A stretch of DNA of 42,502 bases from JAIQET01 sp035542575 (GCA_035542575.1 DATKLE010000009.1:1-42502), one strand, 5' to 3'; counted from the first letter of the stretch, positions 23,722-32,392 are shown. Program-made: numbers and translations. The notes: generated by a model not told the origin, from the sequence alone.

Positions 23722-25104
23722 CTATTCTTGAGGAAGAGTAAAGTTGAGGGTGATCTGAGTCTCGAAAGCGACTGCGGCGCCATTTGACAAATAGGGCTTG
23801 AAGCGCCACTGCCCCACCGCCTGTTGTGCCGCGGCGGCCAGTTGGGGATCTCCACTGATCACTCTGGAATCGCGCACTACCCCATCTTTGCCAACCACGA
23901 CATCAAGGACCACTGCACCCTGGAGGCGCTGAACCCTCGCCGCTTCCGGATATTCCGGCTCTACACGCTGCACCACGTAGCTATTCGCTACTTCTGGAGG
24001 AAGCGAAAGCGGGGCGGCTTCGGGTCCCTCCTCGGCTTGGCCGGCGGCAGTTCCGGCTCCCGTGGGCACAGGCGCCATTCGGAAGATCACTTTCCCTTTC
24101 TCGTACACCACTAAGCCATCCACCGGCGGTTCCGTCCCGGTACTTCGTTTGAGCTGAGTCTTGAGGGCGGCCGGAACAGCCGCTTTGGCTGCCGGTTTCT
24201 CGCTAGCCGGGGCCGAGGGCGGGTTCGCGGTTGGTGCCACAGGCGGCGCCGGCTGCGCGGTTTGCACCTTCGACGCGGGAGGAGCCATGCTGGCTGGCCG
24301 GCCCCTCGCTTGTTGCCAGCCCACGTGCCCCACCATCCATCCCAGTAGCAAGGCTAATGCAATTACGATCGCATTCAGCAGGTCCGTCCAGCGGTCCCGT
24401 CGGCGAGCGTGCGGTGGCGGCAAGGTTGACCCGATCTCGGCGGGCGGGTTCGGCGCCAATTCCACATCTCTGTTTGCAAAGGCCGAAGGAGTCTCCCCGG
24501 CCAGAGATGACGAAGCATCGGTTTCGGCAGCGCGCACGACCGTGTGTACGATCCGACGGGAGAGAGCTTGCAGCGTCTGCTCGTCGCGTTCGCTGAAGGC
24601 GGCGACCCGCGGCGAAAATATTTCAAAGACTCCGATCAGCTCTTCTCCATTCAGCACTGGGACCACCAGGATGGAGCGGACCTCAAGAGTGCGCGAAACG
24701 GCAGAGTCGACGCGAGGGTCGGTCTCGGTGTCGTCGCAGCGCTGCACTTGCCGGGTGCGAACGCAGGCGCCAGAGAGCCCGGAACGGGTGTTCAGCGGTG
24801 CGCCCAGATCGGGCGCGTTGGCCCCGCTGGTGGCGCGGCACACCATACGTTCGCCACGCAGCAAAGCGATCGCCGCGCCGGTGGCGGTCGTCGCTAAACG
24901 TGATTGCTCGACAATCTCATTGAGCACCAGATCCAGGGCCAGGTCGGACGACGCGGCGCCTCCGCCGTGTGCTGCCAGGGTGCTGGCCAGGCGGGCCAGG
25001 TATAAGCCCGCATCCGGATCGTCCTTCTCCGGTTCGAGAGCATCCGGTGGATCGGGAGTCCGATGCTCGGAGGGATCAGGCCGTAACATGGGTTGATGAG
25101 CCAT
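23722..25104 (-). CDS. GAF-domain/transmembrane/TonB C-terminal fusion protein
   Basis: The start is set at ATG 25104, which has AGGG eight bases upstream; an extension to 25248 is Arg/Cys-rich and unlikely. The 460-residue protein has a GAF domain (about 45-190: TATGAAIALLRGERMVCRAT, a GLSGACVRT block, SILVVPVLNGEELIGVFEIF), one membrane helix (about 245-265, AIVIALALLLGWMVG), a Pro/Ala-rich linker, and a TonB-type C-terminal domain (YPEAARVQRLQGAVVLDVVV, QWRFKPY). GAF domains sense small ligands or redox state, while TonB domains contact outer-membrane proteins. The fusion would let a cytoplasmic signal act on a periplasmic TonB domain. It converges on the LuxR-type gene at 22890. Confidence 0.85.
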   Translation of the reverse strand: MAHQPMLRPDPSEHRTPDPPDALEPEKDDPDAGLYLARLASTLAAHGGGAASSDLALDLVLNEIVEQSRLATTATGAAIALLRGERMVCRATSGANAPDLGAPLNTRSGLSGACVRTRQVQRCDDTETDPRVDSAVSRTLEVRSILVVPVLNGEELIGVFEIFSPRVAAFSERDEQTLQALSRRIVHTVVRAAETDASSSLAGETPSAFANRDVELAPNPPAEIGSTLPPPHARRRDRWTDLLNAIVIALALLLGWMVGHVGWQQARGRPASMAPPASKVQTAQPAPPVAPTANPPSAPASEKPAAKAAVPAALKTQLKRSTGTEPPVDGLVVYEKGKVIFRMAPVPTGAGTAAGQAEEGPEAAPLSLPPEVANSYVVQRVEPEYPEAARVQRLQGAVVLDVVVGKDGVVRDSRVISGDPQLAAAAQQAVGQWRFKPYLSNGAAVAFETQITLNFTLPQE

Positions 25105-25348
25105 GCAAGTAGCCCTGGCGCTGCGATGCAAAGTCGAGGGCTTGCCTGCCACGCAGGATACTTTCCCGCGGCCGAGGGGGAGCAAGCACACTTTAAAGAG
25201 CCAGTTTGAGCGGAGTTTCCTACCAATCGGGGCGGTTGTCAACTGCAAACCCTTGCGGCTAAAGCCCCGCCCAGAGCCGACTTAGGGCGGAGCCGGTTGG
25301 CATACTCCGCTCCCCAGCAACATTCTCTCGCGACGTATCGCAATCAGC

Positions 25349-25364
25349 GGTGATCGGGATCACC
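25349..25364. promoter_or_regulatory. Crp/Fnr-type operator before the MFS gene
   Basis: GGTGATCGGGATCACC keeps the GTGA-N6-TCAC core and is palindromic in its outer bases. It lies 104 bases before the MFS start. A CGATAA/GATAAC sequence at 25389-25395 could be a -10 box, placing the operator near -44. Confidence 0.5.
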
Positions 25365-25468
25365 CCAGCTGGTAATCGCGCGTTCCCCCGATAACGTTGC
25401 CAAGCTGCCGCAATCATGTTCTCATGGCGCGTCCAGACGAAATTCGCCGCATTGGACACTGACCGACG

Positions 25469-26716
25469 ATGAGTTCTGCCACCATGCCCGGGCCTGTCCC
25501 GCTTTCGCGCAGCGATCAGTGGCACGCGGTCACTGCCAGCTTCCTGGGCTGGACGCTGGATGCCTTCGACTTCTTTGTCCTTGTGTTCCTGTTCGACACC
25601 TTGTCGGTCCAGTTTCACGTTTCCAAAGAAAAGATCATCTTCACCACCTTCGCCACGCTAGCCATGCGGCCGGTGGGGGCAGTGGTGTTTGGCCTGCTCG
25701 CCGACCGTTACGGCCGACGCAAGCCGCTGATGGCGAATGTGGTGTTCTTCTCCATCATCGAACTGTTCTGCGGGTTCGCGCCCAATTACACCGTTTTTCT
25801 CATTTTGCGGACGCTCTACGGCATCGGGATGGGCGGCGAGTGGGGCGTGGGAGCATCGCTGGCCATGGAAAGCGCGCCCGGCAAGTGGCGCGGCATTTTG
25901 TCGGGTATCGTGCAAAGTGGATACTCCATCGGATACCTGCTGGCGGCAGTGGCCGCGCGGGTGATCCTGCCGCTCTCGCCAGCCTGGGGATGGCGGGCCA
26001 TGTTCTGGGTGGGCGGAATCCCGGCGCTGCTGGCGTTTTATATTCGATTCAAAGTGCGGGAGTCGGAAGCGTGGAAGCAGCACCGCGCGCCCACGCTGAG
26101 CGCAATCCTGAAAACCGCCAGCGGGCACTGGAAGATCTTTTTCTATCTCGTCCTGCTGATGACGCTGATGATGTTCCTCTCCCATGGCACCCAGGACCTT
26201 TACCCGGACTTTCTGAAGTCAGCACGGGGATTCGCGCCCGCGATCGTCTCCTACATGGCCATCCTGTACAACATTGGCGCGGTTCTGGGGGCGATTGCCT
26301 TCGGCCACATCTCGGAGAAGATTGGCCGGCGGCGCAGCATGATTGCCGCGCTTATCCTCTCGTTGGCGATGATTCCCGCGTGGGCGTTCGGCGGCTCGCT
26401 GGCCATGCTGGCGCTGGGCGCGTTCATGATGCAGGTGGGAGTGCAGGGCGCCTGGGGCATCATCCCTGCACACCTCAACGAACTGGCCCCCGATGCGGTG
26501 CGCGGACTAATGCCCGGCTTCGCCTACCAACTCGGCATCCTGTTCGCCGCTCCGACCAACACCCTGGAGTACGCCCTGCGCGACCATCTGGGCTACGCCT
26601 GGGCGCTGGCGGCGTTTGAGATCACCAATATTGCATTCCTAATTACGGTAGTGGCGTTGGGCGCGGAGAAAAAGGGGAAGAGTTTTGTGCAGAGGGAGGT
26701 TGAGGAAACAGCTTGA
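25469..26716 (+). CDS. MFS transporter, SHS-like (carboxylate/lactate type)
   Basis: The 415-residue protein has about twelve hydrophobic helices and the MFS loop 2-3 motif GLLADRYGRRKPLM, repeated in the second half as GHISEKIGRRRSM. The opening LGWTLDAFDFFVLVF and the motif GIGMGGEWGVGASLA resemble sialate/lactate:H+ symporters of the SHS family and their metabolite:H+ relatives. The substrate is probably a small carboxylate such as lactate or pyruvate, but this is family-level inference. A Crp/Fnr-type palindrome upstream suggests expression tied to redox state, which would suit uptake of an electron donor for the cytochrome system. Confidence 0.85.
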   Translation: MSSATMPGPVPLSRSDQWHAVTASFLGWTLDAFDFFVLVFLFDTLSVQFHVSKEKIIFTTFATLAMRPVGAVVFGLLADRYGRRKPLMANVVFFSIIELFCGFAPNYTVFLILRTLYGIGMGGEWGVGASLAMESAPGKWRGILSGIVQSGYSIGYLLAAVAARVILPLSPAWGWRAMFWVGGIPALLAFYIRFKVRESEAWKQHRAPTLSAILKTASGHWKIFFYLVLLMTLMMFLSHGTQDLYPDFLKSARGFAPAIVSYMAILYNIGAVLGAIAFGHISEKIGRRRSMIAALILSLAMIPAWAFGGSLAMLALGAFMMQVGVQGAWGIIPAHLNELAPDAVRGLMPGFAYQLGILFAAPTNTLEYALRDHLGYAWALAAFEITNIAFLITVVALGAEKKGKSFVQREVEETA

Positions 26717-26930
26717 CAGGTCGCATTTTGCGGACTCGCCATCCGCAAACGTATCAGACACCGGAGAGCGTCAAACCATTTTCGGCCTGGTGAGAGAGCG
26801 GGTTGGGATTTCGTTCAATGGGCGGGGAGGCAAGCCGTCCTCCCCAGCACTGTCCTTCCGGAACGTTGCCTTCACCGCCGGCTGACATACTCTATTCGTT
26901 AAATTCTTCTGCCGAGCGAAGGGGGCGTTA

Positions 26931-27758
26931 GTGGTCCCACAGTCTGCTAAATGGGCAAGGTTCCGGGCAACCAGTCGGTTGAGGCTGCGGCTGGCAATTG
27001 CGTTCGCGCTGCTACTGCTCCTGGCGACGCTGTTCGCCTGTGGCGGCGAACCAGCGACATCTCTACCCGGCACGAGGCCCGGCTATTTCGGCACGGAACC
27101 CGCCCACGCCACCTACCTGCCTCGCTCGGATTCGTACTGCGCCTCCGCGGTCACTCCCAATTCCTGGGAGCCGAGGCCCGACAATAACCAGGCCAACCAC
27201 ACGATTGTTTCTCCCCCGCACAACTGGGTACCTGAAAACTATTGGACGAAATGGCGCGACAAGCGTGACAAGGTCACCGGCAACTTCACCGGCACAACCA
27301 CGGAGATCATCCAGTGGGCAGCCTGCAAGTGGGGTATTGACGAGGACACCATCCGGGCGCAGGCGGTGGTCGAGTCGTACTGGCACATGAGCACAATAGG
27401 AGATGTCTGCGGGCCAGAAGGCGAAGGCTCCTACGGTCTGCTGCAGATCAAGAACGCGGACTGCTCCGGCGCTCTGGTGCATGGCGGCTATCCCCACACG
27501 GCGCAGTCAACGGCATTGAACGTGGACTGGTATGGGGCGCATCTCCGTGCCTGCTTCGACGGCGACTTCTACGACGGTGGGCCCTGGCTCTACGATGGCC
27601 AGACGGTGGATCAGATCGCGGCCCAGCACGGATGGGACTATGTTTTCTGGACCTGCGTCGGCGCTCACTTCTCCGGCGACTGGTCGCCGGGCCAGCCGTA
27701 CGAGTTAACGGTGCGGCAGACGCTGGCAGACCGGACATGGGAGAAACCGGGTTTCTAG
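26931..27758 (+). CDS. Lysozyme-like (transglycosylase-type) lipoprotein
   Basis: GTG 26931 is preceded by AAGGGGG. The 275-residue product starts with a basic leader and hydrophobic core ending in the lipobox-like LFAC (LLLLLATLFACGGE), which suggests a lipid anchor. The mature part has AQAVVESYWHMS, whose Glu could be the catalytic acid, followed by GSYGLLQIKN, the pattern of lysozyme-fold transglycosylases that cut peptidoglycan. Cysteines in YCASAV, WAACKW, VCGPE, DCSGA and ACFDG may form disulfides. It overlaps the convergent DoxX gene by four bases. The precise subfamily is not recognised. Confidence 0.65.
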   Translation: MVPQSAKWARFRATSRLRLRLAIAFALLLLLATLFACGGEPATSLPGTRPGYFGTEPAHATYLPRSDSYCASAVTPNSWEPRPDNNQANHTIVSPPHNWVPENYWTKWRDKRDKVTGNFTGTTTEIIQWAACKWGIDEDTIRAQAVVESYWHMSTIGDVCGPEGEGSYGLLQIKNADCSGALVHGGYPHTAQSTALNVDWYGAHLRACFDGDFYDGGPWLYDGQTVDQIAAQHGWDYVFWTCVGAHFSGDWSPGQPYELTVRQTLADRTWEKPGF

Positions 27759-28105
27759 ACCCTGGCATACAGTCTCAGCAGCAGAGCGGCCACCGCCAGC
27801 AGGAGGAACGCGACCGCCAGACCGAATGAGTAGTCGCGTGCGCGCAGGTGGGTGATGATGGCGCCGACAAAAAACAGGATGAGCCCAACCGCGGCGGCGG
27901 TCCCGATCAGCGGCACACGGATGCCGATCAGCAGTCCCAGCGCCCCCGCTGCTTTAAGGATGCCCAGCATGGTCATCCAGGAGTCCGGCACGCCCGCCCT
28001 GGCCATGGCGATGCTGACCTGCTTATAGCGGACGAAGTCGCAGGTGGCCGAGAAGATGTTCGCGGCAGCGGCCAGGCCAGTAACAACGAGGTAGGCGGTA
28101 AACAC
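27755..28105 (-). CDS. DoxX-family membrane protein
   Basis: The start is taken as GTG 28105, with a strong GGGAGGAGG about six bases upstream; the longer frame to 28192 runs through the end of the next gene. The 116-residue product has four hydrophobic helices with the family pattern ATCDFVRYKQVSIAMARAGV, then MLGILKAAGALGLLIGI, and a last helix LAVAFLLLAVAALLLRLY. DoxX-like proteins are small integral membrane proteins linked to quinone or thiol redox balance in some bacteria. It is encoded directly downstream of the SDR-like gene and probably co-transcribed with it, under the divergent TetR gene. Confidence 0.8.
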   Translation of the reverse strand: MFTAYLVVTGLAAAANIFSATCDFVRYKQVSIAMARAGVPDSWMTMLGILKAAGALGLLIGIRVPLIGTAAAVGLILFFVGAIITHLRARDYSFGLAVAFLLLAVAALLLRLYARV

Positions 28106-28182
28106 AGGGAGCCTCCTCCCGACTTCCTGAATAAATACGATGGTTGAATTCAAAGGGTACCCCGTCTCCGGCTGCGGTAGGG

Positions 28183-28809
28183 TCAATTGCACAACCCCAC
28201 GATCTTGCGGCTCAGGGCATGATTCCCGGCTGCCTTGACCATGAAATCGGCGACATCGGCGCGCGAGACTCTGAATCCGAAAGCCGGCAGATGGCCCTCT
28301 CGTACGCGATACTTGCCGGTGTAGGGCTTGTCCGTCAGTTCGGGCGGCCGCACGATTGTCCAGTCGAGCCCACTCCTTTCAAACACTTCCTCCATGGCTG
28401 AGGCATCTGCAACGATGTCCGGGAAGAGCAGCCGGCCGAGAAGGTACGCCGGCGGAATGATGGCGTCCTTAAACAGGAAGGCCACCGACTCGACCACTGC
28501 GCGTCTGACTTCGGACTGCAGCATGGCGCCGGTCAGCGCGATCGCGAACTGCTGCAGGAGATGCGCGTCCGCTTTCGATACAGGCAATCGCGGTCCGAAT
28601 CCCGACAAAACCGCGTCATGATTCTTAATAGCCTGCGCGAGTTGGGCACTATTCAACAGATCTCCCTGCCTGATCGCGATACGGTCGCGAAACAGGTTGA
28701 GTCGCTCCGGCGAACGAACAAACGCCGTCACGGAATGGCCGTGCTGAAGCGCCTGCCGAACGAGTTCCAGTCCCGTGCCCCCTGTGGCCCCCAGTACAAC
28801 CAGCTTCAT
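28183..28809 (-). CDS. NAD(P)-binding atypical SDR (NmrA/YwnB-like)
   Basis: The 208-residue protein begins with the nucleotide-binding motif VVLGATGGTGLELVRQAL. It continues with VTAFVRSPERL, an acidic GDLLN, a DAVLSGFGP strand and SGLDWTIVRPPEL, the usual layout of short atypical SDR proteins. Enzymatic substrate is unknown; relatives act as flavin or quinone reductases or as redox sensors. GGAGGG precedes the ATG. It is transcribed away from the TetR gene at 28916 and followed by a DoxX gene, a TetR-SDR-DoxX arrangement that suggests a small stress-response unit. Confidence 0.84.
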   Translation of the reverse strand: MKLVVLGATGGTGLELVRQALQHGHSVTAFVRSPERLNLFRDRIAIRQGDLLNSAQLAQAIKNHDAVLSGFGPRLPVSKADAHLLQQFAIALTGAMLQSEVRRAVVESVAFLFKDAIIPPAYLLGRLLFPDIVADASAMEEVFERSGLDWTIVRPPELTDKPYTGKYRVREGHLPAFGFRVSRADVADFMVKAAGNHALSRKIVGLCN

Positions 28810-28873
28810 GTTGCCCTCCGTTCCAGAACGCTTTCGCGCTCGAGCCTGATGTCGGTATCATTCGCATATTCGA

Positions 28874-28908
28874 TATAGATAACTATACTGACTAAAGGAT
28901 GCTATAAT
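28874..28908 (+). promoter_or_regulatory. TetR promoter and candidate operator
   Basis: TATAATTT at 28903 gives an exact TATAAT -10 box just before the TetR gene. Upstream, TATAG-ATAA-CTATA (28874-28887) is an inverted repeat where the -35 region and the divergent SDR promoter would overlap. The stretch is strikingly AT-rich compared with its surroundings. It is a likely TetR binding site. Confidence 0.55.
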
Positions 28909-28915
28909 TTCGACT

Positions 28916-29584
28916 TTGGCAAAGACCAAAAAGCGCTCCTACCGATCACTGGTTCGCCAGCGCCAGGCGGGCGACACTCGCCGCCGCATCGTCGAAGCCA
29001 CCCGGCAGCTCTTGCAGGCCGAAGGCTATGCCGGAATGACCATCGAAGCGATCGCGCAGCGGGCAGAGGTATCTGCCCAAAGCGTGTATGCCATCTTCAA
29101 GTCGAAGACCGGGATTCTGACCGCGCTTCTTGATCAATCCACGTTTGGACCCGATTACGAGGAGGTGGTGCGGCAGGCACGGGGTGCGAGCGATCCTGAA
29201 ACCCGTTTGCGGCTCGCGGCCCGCGTTGCCAGGCAGATCCGCGGCGCACAAAGTGCGGCGTTCGATCTGATGCGGGGTGCAGGGGTGGTGGCACCCGAAC
29301 TAGCAAAACTGCAACAACAGCGAGAGCGTCTACGCTACGAGAGGGAGGAAAGCATGATCATCTTCCTTCGCGACTCAGGAAGGCTGCGACCGGGGCTTAG
29401 CCACAAGAGCGCGCGGGATATCTCCTGGATGCTTACTGGAGGGGATGTGTACCGCATGCTGGTGCGCGAACGCGGGTGGTCTCCTCAGAAATACCAGGAC
29501 TGGCTGGCCGACACCCTGGTGCGCTCACTGCTGGCGCCGGGTAGACCGAATCCCGGCCCGAAGCCGGACCGCCAAACCGGGTAA
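28916..29584 (+). CDS. TetR-family transcription regulator
   Basis: The 222-residue product starts with TTG at 28916, close behind an exact TATAAT box. Its N-terminal helix-turn-helix spans about residues 22-68 (TRRRIVEATRQLLQAEGYAG, TIEAIAQRAEVSAQSVYAIF, KSKTGIL), the standard TetR layout. The C-terminal ligand and dimer region is helical, with an unusually charged stretch (QQQRERLRYEREE). It is divergent from the SDR-DoxX pair and probably represses it together with itself. The inducer is unknown. Confidence 0.87.
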   Translation: MAKTKKRSYRSLVRQRQAGDTRRRIVEATRQLLQAEGYAGMTIEAIAQRAEVSAQSVYAIFKSKTGILTALLDQSTFGPDYEEVVRQARGASDPETRLRLAARVARQIRGAQSAAFDLMRGAGVVAPELAKLQQQRERLRYEREESMIIFLRDSGRLRPGLSHKSARDISWMLTGGDVYRMLVRERGWSPQKYQDWLADTLVRSLLAPGRPNPGPKPDRQTG

Positions 29585-29590
29585 CCGTGT

Positions 29591-29746
29591 CTAGCGCTTG
29601 CCCGCGGGGGCAGCCGTGCCATGCAGGTCCGCCGACTCGTGTAACCTCTTCTGCATGCGGGTCTCCACCACCATGGCGGTGATGAGCAGGGCCCCAATGG
29701 CTCCGAAAACCCCGAGGGCGACCAGTGCGATCATCAGGACTGGCAT
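29591..29746 (-). CDS. Small single-pass membrane protein (51 aa)
   Basis: An ATG at 29746 follows a GGAGAGGTGGAG ribosome-binding region and opens 51 codons ending in TAG at 29591. The product has one hydrophobic helix (IALVALGVFGAIGALLITAM, about residues 6-25) and a basic, polar C-terminal tail ending APAGKR. A Crp/Fnr-type palindrome is centred at 29803.5 and a CAGAAT -10-like box lies at 29774-29769. This puts transcription start near 29762, with the operator at about -41.5 and a 16-base leader. Promoter, ribosome-binding site and coding character agree, so I consider it real although short. No family was recognised. Confidence 0.55.
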   Translation of the reverse strand: MPVLMIALVALGVFGAIGALLITAMVVETRMQKRLHESADLHGTAAPAGKR

Positions 29747-29795
29747 AACTCCACCTCTCCGCACATCAATTCTGGCCCTTGGTTACCACACAGGC

Positions 29796-29811
29796 GGTGA
29801 TTGCGGTCACC
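29796..29811. promoter_or_regulatory. Crp/Fnr-type operator before the 51-residue membrane protein
   Basis: GGTGATTGCGGTCACC has the GTGA-N6-TCAC core with matching outer bases. Its centre lies 41.5 bases before the inferred start of the minus-strand transcript, the class II activator position. Confidence 0.55.
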
Positions 29812-29907
29812 TACGAATGTGACCCGGGACCGGAGCGGGGCGGGCCGCGCCGCCACTGCCGGAGACCAGCAAGCTTGCATCTCTGCGAAGCATCTCTGTG
29901 GACAACG

Positions 29908-29923
29908 TGTGACAGTCGTCACT
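29908..29923. promoter_or_regulatory. Crp/Fnr-type operator before ugd
   Basis: TGTGACAGTCGTCACT matches TGTGA-N6-TCACA except for the last base. A TGATAA box at 29945-29950 would set transcription start near 29957 and place the operator centre at about -41.5. Confidence 0.65.
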
Positions 29924-29975
29924 GCCCTCTCCAGGAAGGAAAGCTGATAAATTAGGGTTCTTAAGGAGATTGGGG

Positions 29976-31391
29976 ATGCACCTAGCAGTGGTGGGATCCG
30001 GATACGTGGGACTGGTGGCAGGCGCGTGCTTTGCCGACCTCGGCCACGACGTGGTCCTGGTGGACGTCGATCAGCAGAAGCTGGCGGCCTTGCAGAGCGG
30101 CCAGGTCCCCATCCACGAGAAGTTCCTGCCCGAGTTGCTGCAACGCCACCGCGGCAAGCGACTGAATTTTTCCGACAATTTGCAGGCCGCGGTACGGGCC
30201 AGCGCCGCCATCTTTATCGCGGTCGGCACACCGCCCACCGAGCAGGGGGAGGCCGATCTCTCTTATGTAGAGTCCGTAGCGCGCAGCATCTCCGGAGCAA
30301 TTAACGGGTACAAGGTTGTTGTCGAAAAGAGCACGGTGCCGGTGTATACCAGCGACTGGATCCGCAAGATCATTCTGCGCAACGCCGCCCCGCCGGACTC
30401 GTTCGACGTCGCCTCCAACCCCGAGTTCCTGCGCGAGGGCACGGCAGTGACCGATTTTCTTTATCCCGACCGCATCGTCTTGGGCGCCGACAGCGAACGC
30501 TGCGCCACGGTGCTGCGCGAGATCTACGCGCCAATGACGGACGGCAGCTACTACCAGCGAGCCGATGCCGTTCCGCGGCCCGACCGGGCGCAGGTTCCGC
30601 CGCCGCTGATCGTGACCAGCGCGAAGAGCGCGGAACTGATCAAGCACGCGTCTAACGCGTTCCTGGCGATGAAGATCTCCTTCATCAACGCGGTCGCCTC
30701 GATTTGCGAATCCGTGGGAGCGAACGTGCAACAGGTCTGCCAGGGGATTGGGAGCGACAGCCGCATTGGACCCCGTTTTCTCAATCCCGGCATAGGCTAT
30801 GGTGGCTCCTGCTTTCCCAAGGACCTGTTGGCCTTCCGCGCGGTGGCGCGCGAGAGCGGCTACGAGTTCCGCTTGCTGGACGAAGTCATTCGTATCAATG
30901 AGGACCAGCGACAACGTTTCCTGCGCAAGGTGCGCAGTGCCCTGTGGACGCTGCGCGGCAAGCGCCTGGGCGTGCTGGGCCTGGCTTTCAAGGGGGGCAC
31001 CGACGATATCCGCGAATCACCCGCCGTGCTGCTGGTGCAGTCTCTCTTGCAGGAGGGCTGCCGGGTGGCCGCCTACGATCCCGCGGCTGCCGAGCGAGCC
31101 CGCGAGGTTCTCAACTCCAATGTGGAGTTCGTCAGCACCCCCTACGAAGCTGCGCGCGGCGCTGACGCCCTGCTCATCCTGACCGAGTGGGAAGAGTTTG
31201 CCGCGCTGGACCTAGACCGCCTGCTGCGCGAGTTGAAGTATCCCATTGTGATCGACGGCCGCAACCTGTATCATCCCGACGCGATGGCGGCGCAGGGCTT
31301 CACCTACTACAGCGTGGGCCGGCAGCCCGCGATCCCCGAAACGCAGCCGGCGAACGCCAGCACGCCTCCGCGGAACGTCAAGAAATCATGA
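29976..31391 (+). CDS. ugd: UDP-glucose 6-dehydrogenase
   Basis: The enzyme oxidises UDP-glucose to UDP-glucuronate with two NAD+. ATG 29976 is preferred over a TTG two codons earlier because AAGGAG stands eight bases before the ATG. The 471-residue protein has the N-terminal Rossmann motif VVGSGYVGLVAGACFADLGH, VGTPPTEQG, KSTVPV, NPEFLREGTA, the catalytic-cysteine block YGGSCFPKDL, and the C-terminal GLAFKGGTDDIRESPA. All are in the usual order and at usual length. Its stop codon overlaps the start of the UDP-glucuronate decarboxylase gene, so the two make UDP-xylose in sequence. A Crp/Fnr-type site lies upstream. Confidence 0.96.
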   Translation: MHLAVVGSGYVGLVAGACFADLGHDVVLVDVDQQKLAALQSGQVPIHEKFLPELLQRHRGKRLNFSDNLQAAVRASAAIFIAVGTPPTEQGEADLSYVESVARSISGAINGYKVVVEKSTVPVYTSDWIRKIILRNAAPPDSFDVASNPEFLREGTAVTDFLYPDRIVLGADSERCATVLREIYAPMTDGSYYQRADAVPRPDRAQVPPPLIVTSAKSAELIKHASNAFLAMKISFINAVASICESVGANVQQVCQGIGSDSRIGPRFLNPGIGYGGSCFPKDLLAFRAVARESGYEFRLLDEVIRINEDQRQRFLRKVRSALWTLRGKRLGVLGLAFKGGTDDIRESPAVLLVQSLLQEGCRVAAYDPAAAERAREVLNSNVEFVSTPYEAARGADALLILTEWEEFAALDLDRLLRELKYPIVIDGRNLYHPDAMAAQGFTYYSVGRQPAIPETQPANASTPPRNVKKS

Positions 31392-32344
31392 GCCAACAAC
31401 GCGCCCTGGTAACTGGCGGAGCTGGTTTCCTGGGCTCCCACCTGTGTGACGCCCTGCTGGGCGAAGGTTACTTGGTAGTTGCTGTTGACAACCTTTTAAC
31501 CGGCCGGCTGCCCAACCTCGACCACCTGCGCAACGAACCTCGCTTCGAGTTCTGCAAGCTCGATATCAATGAGCCCTTCGAATGCGGGCCGGTGGACTAC
31601 GTATTTCATTTCGCCAGCCCCGCCAGCCCGGTGGACTACACCGTGCACGGCATCGAAACCCTGAAAGTGGGTTCGCTCGGGACCTTTCACGCTCTGGAGG
31701 TGGCTCGCAAGTACGGCGCGAAGTACCTGGTCTCGTCCACATCGGAGTGCTACGGAGATCCGCTGGAGCACCCGCAGAAAGAGACTTACTGGGGCCATGT
31801 GAATCCCATCGGGCCACGCTCGGTGTACGACGAGGCGAAACGCTTTACCGAAGCGGTGACCATGGCGTATCACCGCTACCACAAAGTGGACACGCGCATC
31901 GTACGCATCTTCAACACCTATGGTCCGCGCATGCAGCTCAACGACGGCCGTGTCGTGCCCAACTTCATGAAGCAGGCGCTGCGGGGCGAACCGCTTACGG
32001 TGTATGGGGATGGCAAGCAGACGCGCAGCTTTTGCTATGTGAGCGATGAAATCGATGGTTTCATCCGGCTGTCGAAATCATCGGAGCATTTGCCCGTGAA
32101 CATCGGGAATCCCACCGAGTTCACCATCCTGGAGTGCGCCCGGCAGGTTCTGGCGGTGACGGGATCGAAGAGCACAATCAAGTATGAACCGCTGCCGCAG
32201 GATGATCCGAAGCAACGGTGTCCGGACATCACCAAGGCGAAAACACTGCTGGGGTGGGAACCGAAGGTCAACCTGGAGACCGGCCTGCGATTGTCGCTCG
32301 ACTATTTCCGGAAGGCGGTGCAGGAAGAAGCCGCGCGGGCGTAG
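31388..32344 (+). CDS. uxs: UDP-glucuronate decarboxylase (UDP-xylose synthase)
   Basis: The ATG at 31388 overlaps the ugd stop as ATGA, showing translational coupling; the frame is open further upstream only in the shadow of ugd. The 318-residue SDR-family enzyme has VTGGAGFLGSHLCDALL at the N-terminus, the catalytic SSTSECYGDP and SVYDEAKRF (Y-x3-K), RIFNTYGPRM, and YGDGKQTRSFCYV. These are characteristic of UXS rather than of dTDP-glucose dehydratases. It converts UDP-glucuronate to UDP-xylose for surface polysaccharide. This coupled pair together with the nearby CpsD-like and ExeA-like genes points to an exopolysaccharide programme. Confidence 0.94.
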   Translation: MSQQRALVTGGAGFLGSHLCDALLGEGYLVVAVDNLLTGRLPNLDHLRNEPRFEFCKLDINEPFECGPVDYVFHFASPASPVDYTVHGIETLKVGSLGTFHALEVARKYGAKYLVSSTSECYGDPLEHPQKETYWGHVNPIGPRSVYDEAKRFTEAVTMAYHRYHKVDTRIVRIFNTYGPRMQLNDGRVVPNFMKQALRGEPLTVYGDGKQTRSFCYVSDEIDGFIRLSKSSEHLPVNIGNPTEFTILECARQVLAVTGSKSTIKYEPLPQDDPKQRCPDITKAKTLLGWEPKVNLETGLRLSLDYFRKAVQEEAARA

Positions 32345-32392
32345 CGGCCCTTGTGCCATCCCCTGAAGGGGACTGGCTTCGTCTCCGACCGC

